From Stictocephala bisonia (Eukaryota; Arthropoda; Insecta; Hemiptera; Membracidae): DNA of 64,000 bases. Shown here in pieces: positions 11,498 through 23,848 of the stretch. Under the pieces are notes generated by a model. The model had not been told where the DNA came from. It did not search any database and was given only the letters and a program-made list of their open reading frames with translations. The stretch lies in contig JAQJVL010000110.1 of assembly GCA_035578905.1 (NCBI GenBank), positions 1,564,631 through 1,628,630 on the forward strand, read 5' to 3'. The position numbers were made by a program, and so were the translations under genes. Position 1 is the first letter of the stretch, and every line of letters begins with the position of its first letter.

Positions 11498-13150
11498 TAG
11501 TAAAAAGGCCTTGAAACTTCTAACGGCGCCTGTGGGCTTCTCTTGATCTCATTCAGCATGTATACAAACTATTTTGTCAGAAGGTTGACGGTTTGACTTG
11601 GCTAAGCCAACAATGCGTTTGCTATGTCCTTGTCTCACGGATGCAGTGGAGAGTTACCGGAGTAAGCACCAAACCTGCCTCCTGCTCTGGGTAAAACTTG
11701 GAATTTACATTATTTAATTAACATTCTTTTTATCTTGTAGTACGTGTAAAGAGTGCAGCAGGGAACCAGCTGGTTCAGAGTTATCGGTGTTCTTCAACTC
11801 CTTGTATAGATCCTCACATATCCTGGTTTGCGTTTACTGCAATTATAAAGTAAGTTTATTTTTATCCTAAAAGTATGGGTAGAAAGTTTACGAAATATTC
11901 TGATTTATGAATTTAGTATTATAAATCCATGCATTTAGTAAAGTTTAATAATTGAACTCTGTAATATAGTTTATTTGTACCAACTTACATTAATATATAT
12001 AGTGGTTTATGTTGGACTATCTAAAACCCTTATTCTGTGGGGGGGGGGACTATTTTTTCATGTGCTTGGTGTATTTAGTATCGAAAATACATTGAACCTA
12101 AATGAACAGCATTTTGGACACGAAAAGTTAAAAGTAAATGCTTGTAAAAGTTCATGAATTAAGTACCTCTTATCTTTTTACAGGAAAGAGAACATATAAT
12201 TTTTCATAAAATAAATAATTCAGTTTATTTATTTAGTAAAAAATACTGTAATTGTGAAATTATTTTACAACACATTCATATAAACAAATAGATATATTAC
12301 AGTTAATAAACACACTTAAATTACTCTATTAAAATAAACAGGGAATAATAAAGATAGACACTAGTAAAAATAGATTAGTGAACGAACTGTCAAAAAGAAG
12401 GAACATAAATAAATTGAGCTAGGTAGCGTAGTGAAAGTTGAAGTAGGCTTCACCACAGAGATAAAGAAATTTCTCTGTGGTTTCAGTAAGTGGTTAGAGT
12501 TAGATATGGAGGTATAAGATTTGGGTTCGTGGCCATCACTCAGCCAGGATCAGCTAGGTGAAGACGATCGTTGACCGTCGCCTACTAAGTAGTCAATATT
12601 AGAATATTGGGCCATTAAATATTGCCTGCTTCAACAGCACTCGGCCAATATTAGTAATTAAAATACTAATCGAAATAATATTAGTGAAGATTGGTTAGTT
12701 CAAACATTTTAGTCACTGCTATTGATAATACAAAGCACACAGTTTTCCAACATTCAAAGTTTAATTTATTAAAATAAACGACGTAATATTGACTATTTAT
12801 GAAAACTGATGGCTAACGTTAAAAACAAATATATACAGTGCCTCCAAGGCTATAGTGGCCTTGTCTACTAATAGAGGCTGTAAATGTTAAATTAACGAGT
12901 GTCAAGGTCGTTAAAATTAAACATATCTCATCATCTAATGAGCACGCTGCAGGCTGGGGGGGGGGGAGTATCTCTAGTGGCCAAAGGTATTACATGATTC
13001 GCACAATTAGACAGTCTATTACATTTGCATAATTTTGCACGTGGTGTTGCCAGGGGATTTTTACAGGAAACTATAACTCACATGTCCGACATCAGAGTGG
13101 TAAAGGGCTTGTTGTAATAAGTTAGTGAGATGTGCGCTGTAATAGCCAGT
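11498..13150. other. No recognised gene
   Basis: AT-rich sequence with two guanine homopolymers (near 12,040 and 12,960) and a short hairpin (ccacagagataaagaaattt, then ctctgtgg, near 12,452-12,480). No credible coding region. Confidence 0.4.
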
Positions 13151-13152
13151 AC

Positions 13153-13215
13153 CTTGGCGTAATGCTGTAATCCAGCTACTTGGGGGATTACAGGTTCTGT
13201 TCGTAGCCCACTTAC
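13153..13215 (+). mobile_element. tRNA-like SINE family A head fragment
   Basis: The stretch ttggcgtaatgctgtaatcc followed by agctacttgg resembles the tRNA-like head of SINE family A (ggcgcagtgctgtaactcag, then ctacttgg) seen on the minus strand at 4.7, 31.4 and 39.1 kb. A B-box-like caggttctgttcg follows. The copy is cut by the foldback element that starts at about 13,239. Confidence 0.45.
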
Positions 13216-13238
13216 TTACAATAGGATTTTATTTTATA

Positions 13239-14162
13239 GACCCCTCACTTTGCGGCGTTACTGTATTTACTAAACAAACGCTAAAAAGTATCTAACTATA
13301 TATTCATGTTCAGTCTTTAATCTATTTTATAACAGTATCAAAGGTTTTAATTTTTATTCTACGTGTTAAAATGTATGTGAGTTACAACTAAAAAAAACAC
13401 AGTTTTTCACGTAACTTTTTGAAACGAGTGACTTTGAATTGTAATTAAAAAAAGTATTAGAGATTATTTTCTGGTTCACTAATTGTAACTAGTGTTATAG
13501 TGTACTGAAATTCTATGATAAAATTATTAACTTTTAATCCGTCATTAATTTTTCTAGGCTCCTTGTATCTCCTTACTATGTTCGATTACAGAAATACAGT
13601 ACAAGTAAACGTCACACAACACAAACTTATTGTGTCACACAACACAAATATAAGCACAAAATGCACAAATATATTACAATACAAGTACAAAATGCACATA
13701 TATTATGGTGATTGATTTCGGTGAACCATACTCAACTCACCTTCCTCAGACCAGAGGCATTCACAAAAGAATTGTATTGTAATATATTTGTGCATTTTGT
13801 GCTTATATTGTAATAAATTTCTGCCATGTGACGTTTACTTGTACTGTATATGTACCAACACGTATTACAGAAATAATTAAAAACTATTACAGAAATAACA
13901 GTACTAGTTACAATTGGTAAACAAAAAAGAGAATAATCTCTAATACTTCTTTAAAATGACAATTCAAAATCACAAATTTCAAAACATTGCGTGAAAACAC
14001 GTGCTTTTTTAGTTGTAACTCACATTCATTTTAACACGTAGGATAAAAATTAAAAACCTTGAGTACTGTTATAAAGTAAATTAAACACTGAACATGAATA
14101 TGTGATTAGATACTTTTTATAGTTTGTTTTGTAAATACAGTAGCTGCTCAAAGTGGAGGGTA
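13239..14162. mobile_element. Foldback element family G, ~0.92 kb
   Basis: The left end reads acccctcactttg and the right end reads caaagtggagggt. The inverted arms run inward for about 400 bp, with matching landmarks such as ttctacgtgttaaaatg against cattttaacacgtagga and agtattagagattatt against aataatctctaatact. The centre contains several copies of an acaaaatgcacaaatat motif in both orientations. There is no gene. A deleted relative lies at 23.0 kb. Confidence 0.85.
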
Positions 14163-17100
14163 CATAATTTTTAAAAATCGTTAGTAATCGAAAATTATTT
14201 TTGAAATTTTGTTGAGTAAAATTGTTAGCATTCATGTAAGTAATAATTGTATTACGGGAAAATTCTAAACATTATCTTTATAGAGATATGGCTGCCCAAA
14301 GTGACTAATTTGGCCTTTTTGGCGCATAACTCGTGAACAAACCGCGTGATATATTTTATTAACATTTTGAGAATATAGTTAGTTAGACCAAAGGTACTAA
14401 CCAACATGGTATATAGTAAATCTAAAAAAAATATTTTTGTTTAAGTGTTACCAATTAAAAATGATATTTATTCAAAATTTGAGTTGAAATTTTTACAATC
14501 ATCTTAGGATAAAAAAGTAGATTAGGAAGTTTAATTTAAATGAAGGAGTTATGTCCTGTCGAGTTTGCGGGGTAGGGCAGACGGGGGCTATGAGGGGGAG
14601 AGAGGAGAGGGCAATGCATTGCTTGTTCGTTAGTAGGTCAGGATCTTTACTACTCTTAGGGGTATTTGTGATAAAATCTAGAACTAAATTCCTTAGAGCG
14701 CTAAACTAGGCGCACGGACGAACAACCTTAACATGGATTTTACTAGAGAAGCCTTGGGTGTTCATGTGGAATGGTTTGGCAACCATCCTTGAGTGTTCGA
14801 AGTGTGCAGGGGAGATAAGTGTCAGGCTTGTCAGTTAGCCGAAAAAAATCAAACCAATACTAACTACGTGTCTCGAATTTCACCTAAACTGTAGGTTCCT
14901 TATTTACCCTTACTGTTTGGCTATATAAACGGCCCTTTCTAAGGAAAAGTCAACCTTAATTAGTAACAATGACTACTATCGTTCATTTACTAGTCACACT
15001 CATTCACCCATATCTTAACGATCAATAAATAAATATATTTACATTATATGGTACTTTTTACCAACAAGACAATAAGAGTCTTGTTGCTCATCACCATAGT
15101 CTGCACTCTGCGATCGTTGACTTCATACATGCATTATATGGTCGTGTTGGATTGGCCAATACATTGTTACCTATGCTAGACTATTTAAATTCATTAATAC
15201 AATTTGACTGGGTATATTGTAAGACTGTGTGGCATACCAAGTAGACCTTTTGTAATTCGGGAGGTCAAAGTGAGGTTAGGTCACTGTTTGTCATTCAATA
15301 CATTCTGAAGGCGCATTGTTATTGACAACAGGGGTTTGTTTGTAACTAATTAGAGCTTACATCATCCAACATGTCAGAGAAACAGATGGTTCGCATCTGA
15401 TGAACATTAAATCGTACTGTACAGTCTCTAAAATGTTCGGTAGAGTGATGATGGGCCTCTACTTCTGCGTTAGTTATTTATTATTGTTTGAAATTCTATA
15501 GCATTCGTGATGATGGATTGTATTTACCACTTATCCACATATTCACAATGTATATTAAATACTTCGTCAGAGGCGTCGTTGGTACCCGGTTTCGAATGCA
15601 CGTAGTCAAACGAATTTTGAACGAGATCAGCTGATCATCAGCTGCTGATTTTTCATTGATTATTTATTTACACTCTCTACATGTATACTAATAATTCTAG
15701 GGGTGCATAGAGATGAGTGCATATTTTTATTATAAACTTCAGATATTGAATTTAAAAAAAATCTTTTGTTTTTAATTATTGTTCCCATGACAATATAGAG
15801 ATTATTATTTCTTATTTTTAGATACTATTATTATTATTTTATATCTCACTTTTTATTAATATTCATATATGTTCCAGTATATTGTATTGCATATTGTATT
15901 GTATTGCACATCAGTATTGCATACAAACTTTAATTAATATTTAAAATAATAAACATACTCTTGAATCTCGTAAAGTCCTAAACATTTCATACAGCTAAAC
16001 AAAGAGGAAATAAAAATATTGAGCATAGAGTATAAAGGAAACTTTTTATCTATATACTCTATGACCTGAGTGACTACTGTTTGATCACCTCTAGAAAATT
16101 CCTGTGCTACGAAATTAATTACTCAATTAAAACGCATCATATAATAATTCCGAAACAGAATTTTATTCTTTATTTGTAAATATATTAATTTTCCTTTCAT
16201 AAAACGCAAATTAATATCAAGAGGTAAATTGTTAGATTTAAAGATAACTTAATTTCAAAACTTTAAAAATATCTGTCAAAAAACGTAGGAAAAGTTAGTT
16301 TTTATGATTTTGTAGATTATATCACAGAAAGTAATGTTTTAGAGACTGTTTTTTGCCTGAACTAACAGCAAGACAAATAAATTAGCCTTTAAGAAATATA
16401 TATAAAAATAATAATAACATATATTCGTATAGCATGAAATTTGATTTCATGACATCATTGACAGATTCATCAACGCCACAAACTAATAAATAAATAAAAA
16501 ATAGCCAGACAATTTGGCACTTAACCTTACCTTGAGTCCTAAAACCCTCAGCCCCTCCCCGCCAACAACTATCGCCTAAATAAATAAAGCTCCTTAATAA
16601 ATGAGCTTGTATGTGAATACTTACGAAAATAAAAATAAACATAAGTGAGATCAGCTTTAATATGTAAATATTGTAATATTGAATACTACAGTCAAAACAA
16701 CAACATCTTTAACATTTTTAATCAGTTTTAAAATTTGAGATAAGAATACTTTTCGCACGTACAAATTTATGTAGCTTGCTTCTGATTGAGTTCACAAAGT
16801 AACACAATACTTCTTCCCCTATATAAAACATTATACACGCAGAAGTAATACTTTTTTATATAAGCTTAGCATTTATTTTTATTAGTTAAAAGACGATTTT
16901 TTGTGATAATAATAAAATATTATTATTTACTTTATATATACGTATAATTAACTCTAGAACTAGCAAAGTGTGTAATTACGCACTTGAGACGCGGCCGCAA
17001 ACAGCTGTTATTATAGTACACACCTAATAGGCTACGACAAAGTTTTGGTTGTCTATGGATTCTACGTTAGATGCTAATTACAGTGATATGCATCACTCAG

Positions 17101-17697
17101 CACATCACTGTACAGTAATTATATTGTATTTTGTCGATGCGACATAGTAAGGAGTAAGGAAAGTTTCAACACACAAAGATTTCTTTCTTCACCATCTTCG
17201 CTATGTAACCCATGGTGTGTAATTTCATGCTACAATGTTTGTGTTTATTGCTCAAATATATGTTTTAGAGTGTTTATATATTGATATATTTATTTGATAG
17301 TGCATGTGTTTATCTAAATATTAATATTATAATAATCAACACGTAGTTTTCATACAGCATTATTAGGAATTGTTTCAATATTATTGTTTCCATGGTAACC
17401 AATTATTAGCTTTTTGTATTGTTTGCAGTTATCGTGGTTACTTTTATTTTTGCCTATATGATATAATGAGTGCATTTTCTGAAACTAGATAAAATTTAGA
17501 ATTTTTTGCTATCTGAGATTTTTTAAATGTATTATTACAAAATTGTTTACACGGAGTACCCTCCCCCTTTTCACGATTTAAGTGTACGAATTTCCAAATT
17601 CATATACAGTGCAGAAAATAAAAATACTTTTTTGTTAGTTTTAGATTTCTTTGTCATTTTAATATATTATATGATGACCAACATATTTGTATATACC
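14163..17697. other. Long AT-rich stretch without a recognised gene
   Basis: No credible coding region on either strand. The visible features are a small hairpin caacaagacaataagagtct then tgttg near 15,062, a tattgtattgca-type simple repeat near 15,878-15,925, a short palindrome around an atagagtata motif near 16,025-16,065, and an isolated GC-rich patch (gagacgcggccgc) near 16,986. Confidence 0.4.
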
Positions 17698-18267
17698 CAG
17701 GTGTTCAAAAAGTCTGGAACCTCCTTAATATTTCACTGTATAATATTGATAAATACAGAACAATGAAACTGTAGGATTACGTCCTCACTGTGGTTACTGA
17801 CTTTTTGGTTATCTGAACTGTCATTTTTCTCTTTGGGGAGTCGTCCTGTGGATGGTCTAAAAAATCTTAGATCTAAGCATACATCATTTTAAAGGTCATT
17901 GTTAGAGGAACACATTGCCGCAACCCCGACTGAAAAAGGACTATTCGCTTGGAAATAGCAGCCTCTCAAAGTTCTATGAAGCCAAACTTTAAGAAGCTGT
18001 TATTTACAAACGAATATGCTTTTTCAGTCAGGGTTGCGGCAATGTGTTTCTCTAACAACGACCTTTAAAATGAGGTACAACTCGACCTATGCTTCAATTT
18101 AAGATTTTTCAGATTCCTTCCACAGGACGTCCCCCCAAAGCGAAAAAAGACAGTTAAAACGAATAAAAAGGCATTAACTACAGTTAAGACGTGATCCTGG
18201 AGTTTCTTTGTTCTGCGTTGATTAATAAAATAAATATTAAAGGGGTTCCAGACTTTTTGAACACCCG
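17698..18267. mobile_element. Foldback element family H, copy 1, ~0.57 kb
   Basis: Terminal inverted repeats: the left end reads caggtgttcaaaaagtctgg and the right end reads ccagactttttgaacacccg. The arms stay complementary for roughly 250 bp (cattgccgcaaccccgactg against cagtcagggttgcggcaatg). A second copy lies at 42,821-43,372. The element is non-coding. Confidence 0.88.
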
Positions 18268-18929
18268 TTAAATTGATACCAAATATAAGTATGTTTACCC
18301 AAAATAAAAAAATTTTAATGAATTTTGTAACAAATTTATACAAATTAGCCAAAAATTGACTGCCGTTCAAGGAAAATTTGGCTGCCAGCTCAATGAATAA
18401 TATTATTTACGTGAGTAACCACACGATATGTTATCTGTCATTGTAATCAATCGTACGATATTACAAAATTGCACTGTACGATAGTTGATTGTAATGCATA
18501 CATTGTATAGTTATGTTGGATTGACAATATATACATACATTTCACCAACCACAAAAAAGAAGTAAAGTCTATGTAGAAAACCAAAATATAAAATTACATA
18601 AATACAATCTACAGTACAAAGTACTTGTGTTTAGTGATACAATATTGAACTTCCATCACAGAGCCAAGTTTTGCTACCAATCAACATCTGTTTCTCCAAT
18701 TGAATAAACACCAGATGATCCCTCTCGCAAAAAAAACCATTAACTATGTTTTTTTATGTCTCATGTGCATATCCATGAGAATCAGCACCGCAATCACACC
18801 ATCACTTGCGTCTTCTCACAACAATGAGGATGTCAGATAGCTGGACTGTCAGTTACCAAAGATAGTATGACGTAATATATAATGAACATAAAACTTGTCT
18901 GATAGTAATATTTAATAATGGCTCCAAAG
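18268..18929. other. No recognised gene
   Basis: AT-rich sequence. A weak inverted match around ttgtaatcaatcgtacga and tgtacgatagttgattgtaa (18,440-18,495) is the only structure noticed. Confidence 0.4.
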
Positions 18930-19460
18930 TATTGGCACAAACGTTCCCCCATGTTAAACACTAAAAAATAAAAACTTTGAAAATTACCAGTTTGATTCCC
19001 AAATGTTTTTTTCAATTAATTAATTTATGATTAGAGTGCTAAATAGCCTATTCAGGTTGGAGACATGCGGTTTTTACTAAAATATTTTATATTGTAATTT
19101 ACGTCTTTCCTGAAAATTCTTAATCAAAATCTTTAAGGTTTTGAGATCTTTCCATTTTTGTATGTTTTTTGCCCATAAAAATAAAAAAAACTAACATTTC
19201 AAAAAAGTTCAATAATGGTCTGGATATATTAGCTAATTACACTTACATACGAAATTTCATAAAAATGGATCCATCCGTTTGGTCTCCAGCGAACTGCACA
19301 TACACAAACACAGACACCAACAGTTTTTTTTAACACTTTTTTGGGTTCAGGCAGGTCTAAACTGGATTTTTAGACCAACTTGTAAAAAAATTTGTTTAAC
19401 GATCACAATACTTTCTCTATGTTAACGCATATGGGAGAAAGTAAAAACTGAAGAATTATA
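18930..19460 (-). repeat. Dispersed repeat R1, copy B (reverse orientation)
   Basis: Reverse-complement copy of 8,685-9,205. Matching landmarks are ttaccagtttgattcccaaa, catttttgtatgttttttgc, catccgtttggtctccagcg and catatgggagaaagtaaaaa. Divergence and small indels are visible throughout, so the two copies are old. Confidence 0.75.
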
Positions 19461-20477
19461 AAAAAAAGTTGCGTGGTTTTTAAGATGGGTCATTTATCCT
19501 ATTTTGCCCTCGCAAGCGTAGTAGTGACTGATGGGGTTAGCGCGTGAACCTTGCAGTGGTGTCCACTAGTTTGTTCTATAAAACGCACGAAAATTAACGC
19601 CGCATTCAACCACTTTTAACATACATAGCACTTTCCTACTTGCAAAAAGCTTTTATCCATATTCTAAATTAAAGTTCTCTTTAACAAAATAGTGGCATTA
19701 CATTTGTTATGTTTTACACACTCTTGGAATACTTCCTATGAATTATTAATACAAAAAGGAAAAATGATTTTTTAGTGTTTGTTTATGATTTCCTAAAGAT
19801 ATTTTCATTTATATAACAGCACACATTGATAGTATTTGAAAATAATTTAAATATATTTAAATAACGTTTTATTTGCGCAAGTCATTGATTGTCGTTTCAC
19901 AGTGATTGAAATGATTCAAAAGAATGCTTTTGTATTAACAAAGTTGTAATGAAAGAAATTAAGTAATATATTCAAGACTAACTACGGTACTGTTAATACA
20001 AAAAGTGTATTTATTTACTGATATAATAGAATGATATCGAAACACTTCTCTAGAATTCTTTATAAATATAATACCCAATTACTGAAACTAATGATGTAAA
20101 TAAATTTAAAAGTATTGAAATACCATTTATGAAACTTTGGTTAGATAGGGCTAGTGATTTTATAAATGTATAAATTTATGTTTGTTAGCGGTGTTTGTAA
20201 AAAAAAGAACGTAATTTATTTCACTATTCAAAGTAAATACATAACAATGCTTTTTATTATATTTATTTAACACGAATTCGGAAAGTGAACTTATGTTTGT
20301 ATAAATTAAAAAAAGACTATATATTTATATAAACACTGACAGATAACGTAAAATAGATAAGAGAGTATAAACACTTCACATGAAGTATATATAATTATAG
20401 ATATAAATCAATATTATATAAACAAAAATTATGAGTAAATGAATCTCAAATTTACCAGTTTAAAAACCGAGATTTAC
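19461..20477. other. No recognised gene
   Basis: Very AT-rich. If the exon at 20,478-20,598 is real, this lies in its downstream intron or intergenic DNA. Confidence 0.35.
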
Positions 20478-20598
20478 CTCTAATATGGTCGTCCAGCTGA
20501 CATTCGATGTCGACTACTGTAAAGTCTCCCGCAGGTTTACCAGAAAAAACACAACACTCGTCGACTTTGAAGGGACCGGTCGGCTCAACCTTCACCAT
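20478..20598 (-). CDS. Candidate 5' coding exon of an unidentified gene
   Basis: On the minus strand an ATG at 20,598 has a purine at -3 and G at +4 (gcgATGG). It opens a 40-codon stretch beginning MVKVEPTGPFKVDECC and ending DDHIR, followed by a consensus-like 5' splice site (AGAG then gtaaatc) at 20,477. The donor leaves a phase-1 codon. The region is clearly GC-richer than its surroundings (about 20,480-20,820), which is typical of a first exon plus 5' UTR in an AT-rich genome. The frame remains open upstream to 20,826 and includes a hydrophobic CLSLALCAHAQ segment, so a longer start with a signal-peptide-like part is possible. I do not recognise the protein and see no downstream exon in the window. 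Confidence 0.3.
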
Positions 20599-21223
20599 CG
20601 CGGTCTGAGCATGTGCACAGAGAGCGAGCGACAGGCAACTCGTAGAGATAGATTGGCCTGCGACCCGCCAGGAGTCCTTGCCTGATAAACTATTGAACCA
20701 GCGTCCTTGGGTAGCTGGCTCCCTTCCCAACCCCTGCTCGATAACTTCGATGCATGAATAATCGACACATCTCAACCGGTTTCTTAAACCGGCGCTGGAG
20801 AAAAGTAAAATTCCAGAACGTTCCACTCGTGGAGACAGGTTAAATTTTTGGTCTGAAACATAATTTCAAAGCGTATAAGACTGGGCAAGATTTTTTTTTA
20901 TTTTTAAAAAAGTACAAAATAAATAAAACGTTCTTTTTATTTTTTTTAATTGTTATGAATTTTCTTAATCATAATTATAATAAATTCTAGTTTTCCTTAG
21001 TACAAGATAAATACTTAACATTTTTCATAGTAAAACACAATGCAGTTTTGATCAACTTCTAAAAAAGGCCAATATCAGCTGTGAGTAGAGAAATTCAATT
21101 GGTCATATTTTGTTCTTGTAAAAGTGTTATATCAAGGTTAACAAGTTAATGAAACTAAAATTTAAATCATTAAATCAAACGTAGAGTTTCTAATTCGAAT
21201 AGAGCAGCTGAACCATTTTTAGT
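20599..21223. other. Possible 5' UTR/promoter area, then AT-rich DNA
   Basis: The part to about 20,830 is GC-richer and contains a small hairpin (aaccggtttcttaaaccgg near 20,775). Beyond that the sequence is AT-rich and featureless. Confidence 0.3.
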
Positions 21224-21595
21224 GATCAAAGAGAAACAAAGTTGCTGTGAATAAATTCTACATTAGTCCCAGTTGCAGGACATTAAGTTTTCTCGTAGCA
21301 AAACTGGTTTCACAGGAAAACACTTTTTTGTTACATAATGCCTGAATGATCAAAGAGAAACAAAGTTGCTGTGAATAAATTCTACGTTAGTCCCAGTTGC
21401 AGGACATTAAGTTTTCTCGTAGCAAAACTGGTTTCACAGGAAAACACTTTTTTGTTACATAATGCCTGAATGATCAAAGAGAAACAAAGTTGCTGTGAAT
21501 AAATTCTACGTTAGTCCCAGTTGCAGGACATTAAGTTTTCTCGTAGCAAAACTGGTTTCACAGGAAAACACTTTTTTGTTACATAATGCATGAAT
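21224..21595. repeat. 124-bp tandem repeat, three copies
   Basis: Three head-to-tail copies starting gatcaaagagaaacaaagtt at 21,224, 21,348 and 21,472. They are nearly identical: the first copy has ctacattagt where the others have ctacgttagt, and the last ends gcatgaat instead of gcctgaat. No reading frame runs through. The high identity suggests a recent or homogenised expansion. Confidence 0.95.
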
Positions 21596-21875
21596 AAAAT
21601 AACATGCATTTAAAAGAAGAGATTGGAAATAACTCCTGAGTTATTCATGGTTGGGTTATTTAATTTACATACTTATTTACTTTATCATGTTTTAAGCCCT
21701 TTTCGGATACCTTATCTTACTGGAGCTCGTTGATATTTAGGTTGATTTTGATGTGTTAAAAGTTTAGTATTTTTCATCTTCTGGGTAATTGATTAATATA
21801 CATAAATAATCAAATTAACAAAAGACTATTAAGAGACGTACACAATTCCCAAATAACGCCCCAGTTCTTATCAAC

Positions 21876-21968
21876 TGGGCGAGCCGGTGGCCGAGCGGTC
21901 TAAAGTGTCAGGACTTTGACCTTGGGTTAGAGATAGCACAGGTTCGAATTCGGCCTACTATTATGTTC
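21876..21968 (+). mobile_element. tRNA-derived SINE head (family B)
   Basis: A tRNA Leu/Ser-like promoter is visible: A box ggtggccgagcggtctaaag and, about 50 bases on, B box caggttcgaattcgg. The outer bases do not form an acceptor stem and no CCA-compatible end is seen, so this is a tRNA-derived retroposon and not a functional tRNA gene. It directly abuts foldback family F at about 21,973. Confidence 0.7.
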
Positions 21969-21972
21969 AAAT

Positions 21973-22500
21973 GTCGGAAATTATGTGCACCCGAGTTTGA
22001 GGGTTGTTTACTAAGAAACTAATAGGCCTATGAACACTCCAATTACACCATAGTTTTCCTCATTTAATTTTGCGTTATGACATTACATTTTATTGTAAGT
22101 TTTAGTAATTTTTATCTTAATTGGAACCAAAAGAGTACCGGAATTTTATATAGTTCTCACTGTACATCAAATTTACACCGTTATTACAAAACAACAGTTT
22201 TGTATCGCATTTATATGTTAATGCATGGTTGATAGTAATTTGTTCTATAAATTTTAGAATTTTAACATTTATAGAACAAAAGTTCTTATCAATTCACTGA
22301 AATATTGTTCTCTTGGTTTCCAGAGGTCGTAAAATTGATTACTTGGTCTTGATGTAATTCTTATTATATGTACAGTTACGATACATTACTGTCATATGTG
22401 TAAGTAAATGCAATGGTTTTTACTATATTGATTTAAATAAATTTAAAGATGTTTTAAATTGATATAAAATCACTACATTTACTTAATCATATTAAATTAA
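21973..22500 (+). mobile_element. Foldback family F, partial copy
   Basis: It starts gtcggaaattatgtgcaccc and then gagtttgagggttgtttac, and runs through the family's central gtaagtaaatg to catttacttaatcat (near 22,480), where the second arm fades. The second arm is mostly missing. It resembles the complete copies at 28.75 and 36.43 kb with considerable divergence. Confidence 0.65.
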
Positions 22501-23019
22501 TTGGAATCTAACCAACTTCAGAAAGGAAACATCGCTAAAACTGTAATAAACTACAACAATCAAATAATTTAAGTTGTAAAAAATAAACATGTGTAAAAAA
22601 CTAAAAACTAAATTAGGATTTAAAATAGTTTCTTCTTCCACTTAACCTGAGAGATAAGATATCAGAAGGCACTACTTGAAGAATTCAAGAAGATCTTGTA
22701 CGCACCACACCTACCCACTAGACAGGATCTCCCTTGTCAGAATGGTCGCTTCAAATCTCGAAACCCGTCTCTACTAACTACTTTTCAGCTGAGCAGATCA
22801 AATTTCTTGTCCAATAATACTAACTATACTACAGCGTGGAACACTTGTGATGAACGAAATAAGTTTCTTACTAACGATCCGTCAATACATGAAGGAGGAT
22901 GAATGTCCCCCGTAGGGAATGGACTCTTTAGAATCGCTTACGAACTCGCGTGGGTAGATGTAACTACTGGAAATATAAATGGGTATTGACACTAGGTTTT
23001 TTTGAAACTGTAAACATTA
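22501..23019. other. No recognised gene
   Basis: Contains a 68-codon open frame (22,696-22,902) of normal base composition that I do not recognise. No splice structure supports it. Confidence 0.3.
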
Positions 23020-23228
23020 ATACATAATTTTTTAATTAGCATAATACGTGTTGGTACATATACAGTGCAAGTAAACGTCACATAACACAAATTTATTACT
23101 CAGATAAGCACAAAATGCACAAATATATTACGAGTACAAAATGCACAAATATTATGGTGAGCGTCATTCACCGAAATCGATCACCATAATATTTGTGCAT
23201 TTTGTACTTATATTGTAATAAACATTAA
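23020..23228. mobile_element. Deleted core of foldback family G
   Basis: Shares acgtgttggtacatatacag, caagtaaacgtcacataaca and repeated acaaaatgcacaaatat motifs in both orientations with the middle of the 13.2-14.2 kb element. A short hairpin (ttatggtgagcgtcattcac against the ccgaaatcgatcaccataa side) sits in the centre. The outer arms are lost. Confidence 0.6.
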
Positions 23229-23399
23229 TATGCCAAAAACCTAGAATATGAACTAAATTATTGAAATATTATGAAATATAGGATCATAAAGAACTTAACA
23301 TTTAATTGAAAGAGACACTTTCTGATAAGAATTCTTGCATGTTTTTATATTTTCTCGTAATTAAAGTTTCATTGTTGAGCAAATCCGATACTTTTTTCT

Positions 23400-23640
23400 A
23401 AAGATGATGATGTGTAGTCTATCTTGGGAGGGATAAGGCTCCAGTCTATCAAGAGTATAAGTGGCTAGGTGTTCACTTAGTGATGTTCTACTTTAGGAGG
23501 GATAAGGCTCAAGTCTTTCAAGTGAAGTTTACAAATAACCAAGTCCAAGGGAGGTTTACAAATAACCTCCCTTATCCCATTAGGTCGTAGAAAGCGTCAT
23601 AACGTCATGTCTCTTCCCACTGACGTGACACGTCGATACA
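23400..23640. repeat. Short local repeats around ggagggataaggct
   Basis: The motif gggagggataaggctccagt near 23,426 recurs as aggagggataaggctcaagt near 23,495. A small hairpin gggaggtttacaaataacct then ccc lies near 23,550. The motif tggctaggtgttcact recurs at 28,038 and 35,715, so this is the flank of a wider repeat into which the hAT element inserted. Confidence 0.45.
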
Positions 23641-23781
23641 TCGGTGTTACAGGTGCACGAAGATAAAGAGCATGCGGACGTTCTACTGTGAGAGATACTG
23701 TCCCAAGATCAACACGACTGGAAACAACGTGTACAAACAGTACGAGAACAACGTCTCGTCTATGCGGGGAGGTGCGAGAGT

Positions 23782-23789
23782 GTGACGGC
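23782..23789. repeat. 8-bp target-site duplication of the hAT element, left
   Basis: The octamer gtgacggc lies directly outside the left terminal repeat and recurs at 28,017-28,024 directly outside the right one. Eight base pairs is the hallmark of hAT insertion. Confidence 0.93.
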
Positions 23790-23848
23790 CAGTAGCGTAG
23801 CCAGGAATTTCGTTCGGGGGGGGTCCAAAACCAGGGGGATCCTGGGGT

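Noticed and set aside
10894..11559. 221-codon minus-strand frame through the 42-bp minisatellite as a real gene
   Set aside because: Most of it is repeat. The unique flanks (about 25 and 70 residues) match nothing known to me and show no signal peptide or domain. Kept only as a remark in the repeat entry.
18440..18495. Short inverted repeat around tcgtacga
   Set aside because: Imperfect and short; within what is expected by chance in AT-rich DNA.
21876..21968. Functional tRNA-Leu/Ser gene
   Set aside because: A and B boxes are good, but no acceptor stem can be paired and the sequence runs directly into a transposable element; a tRNA-derived SINE fits better.
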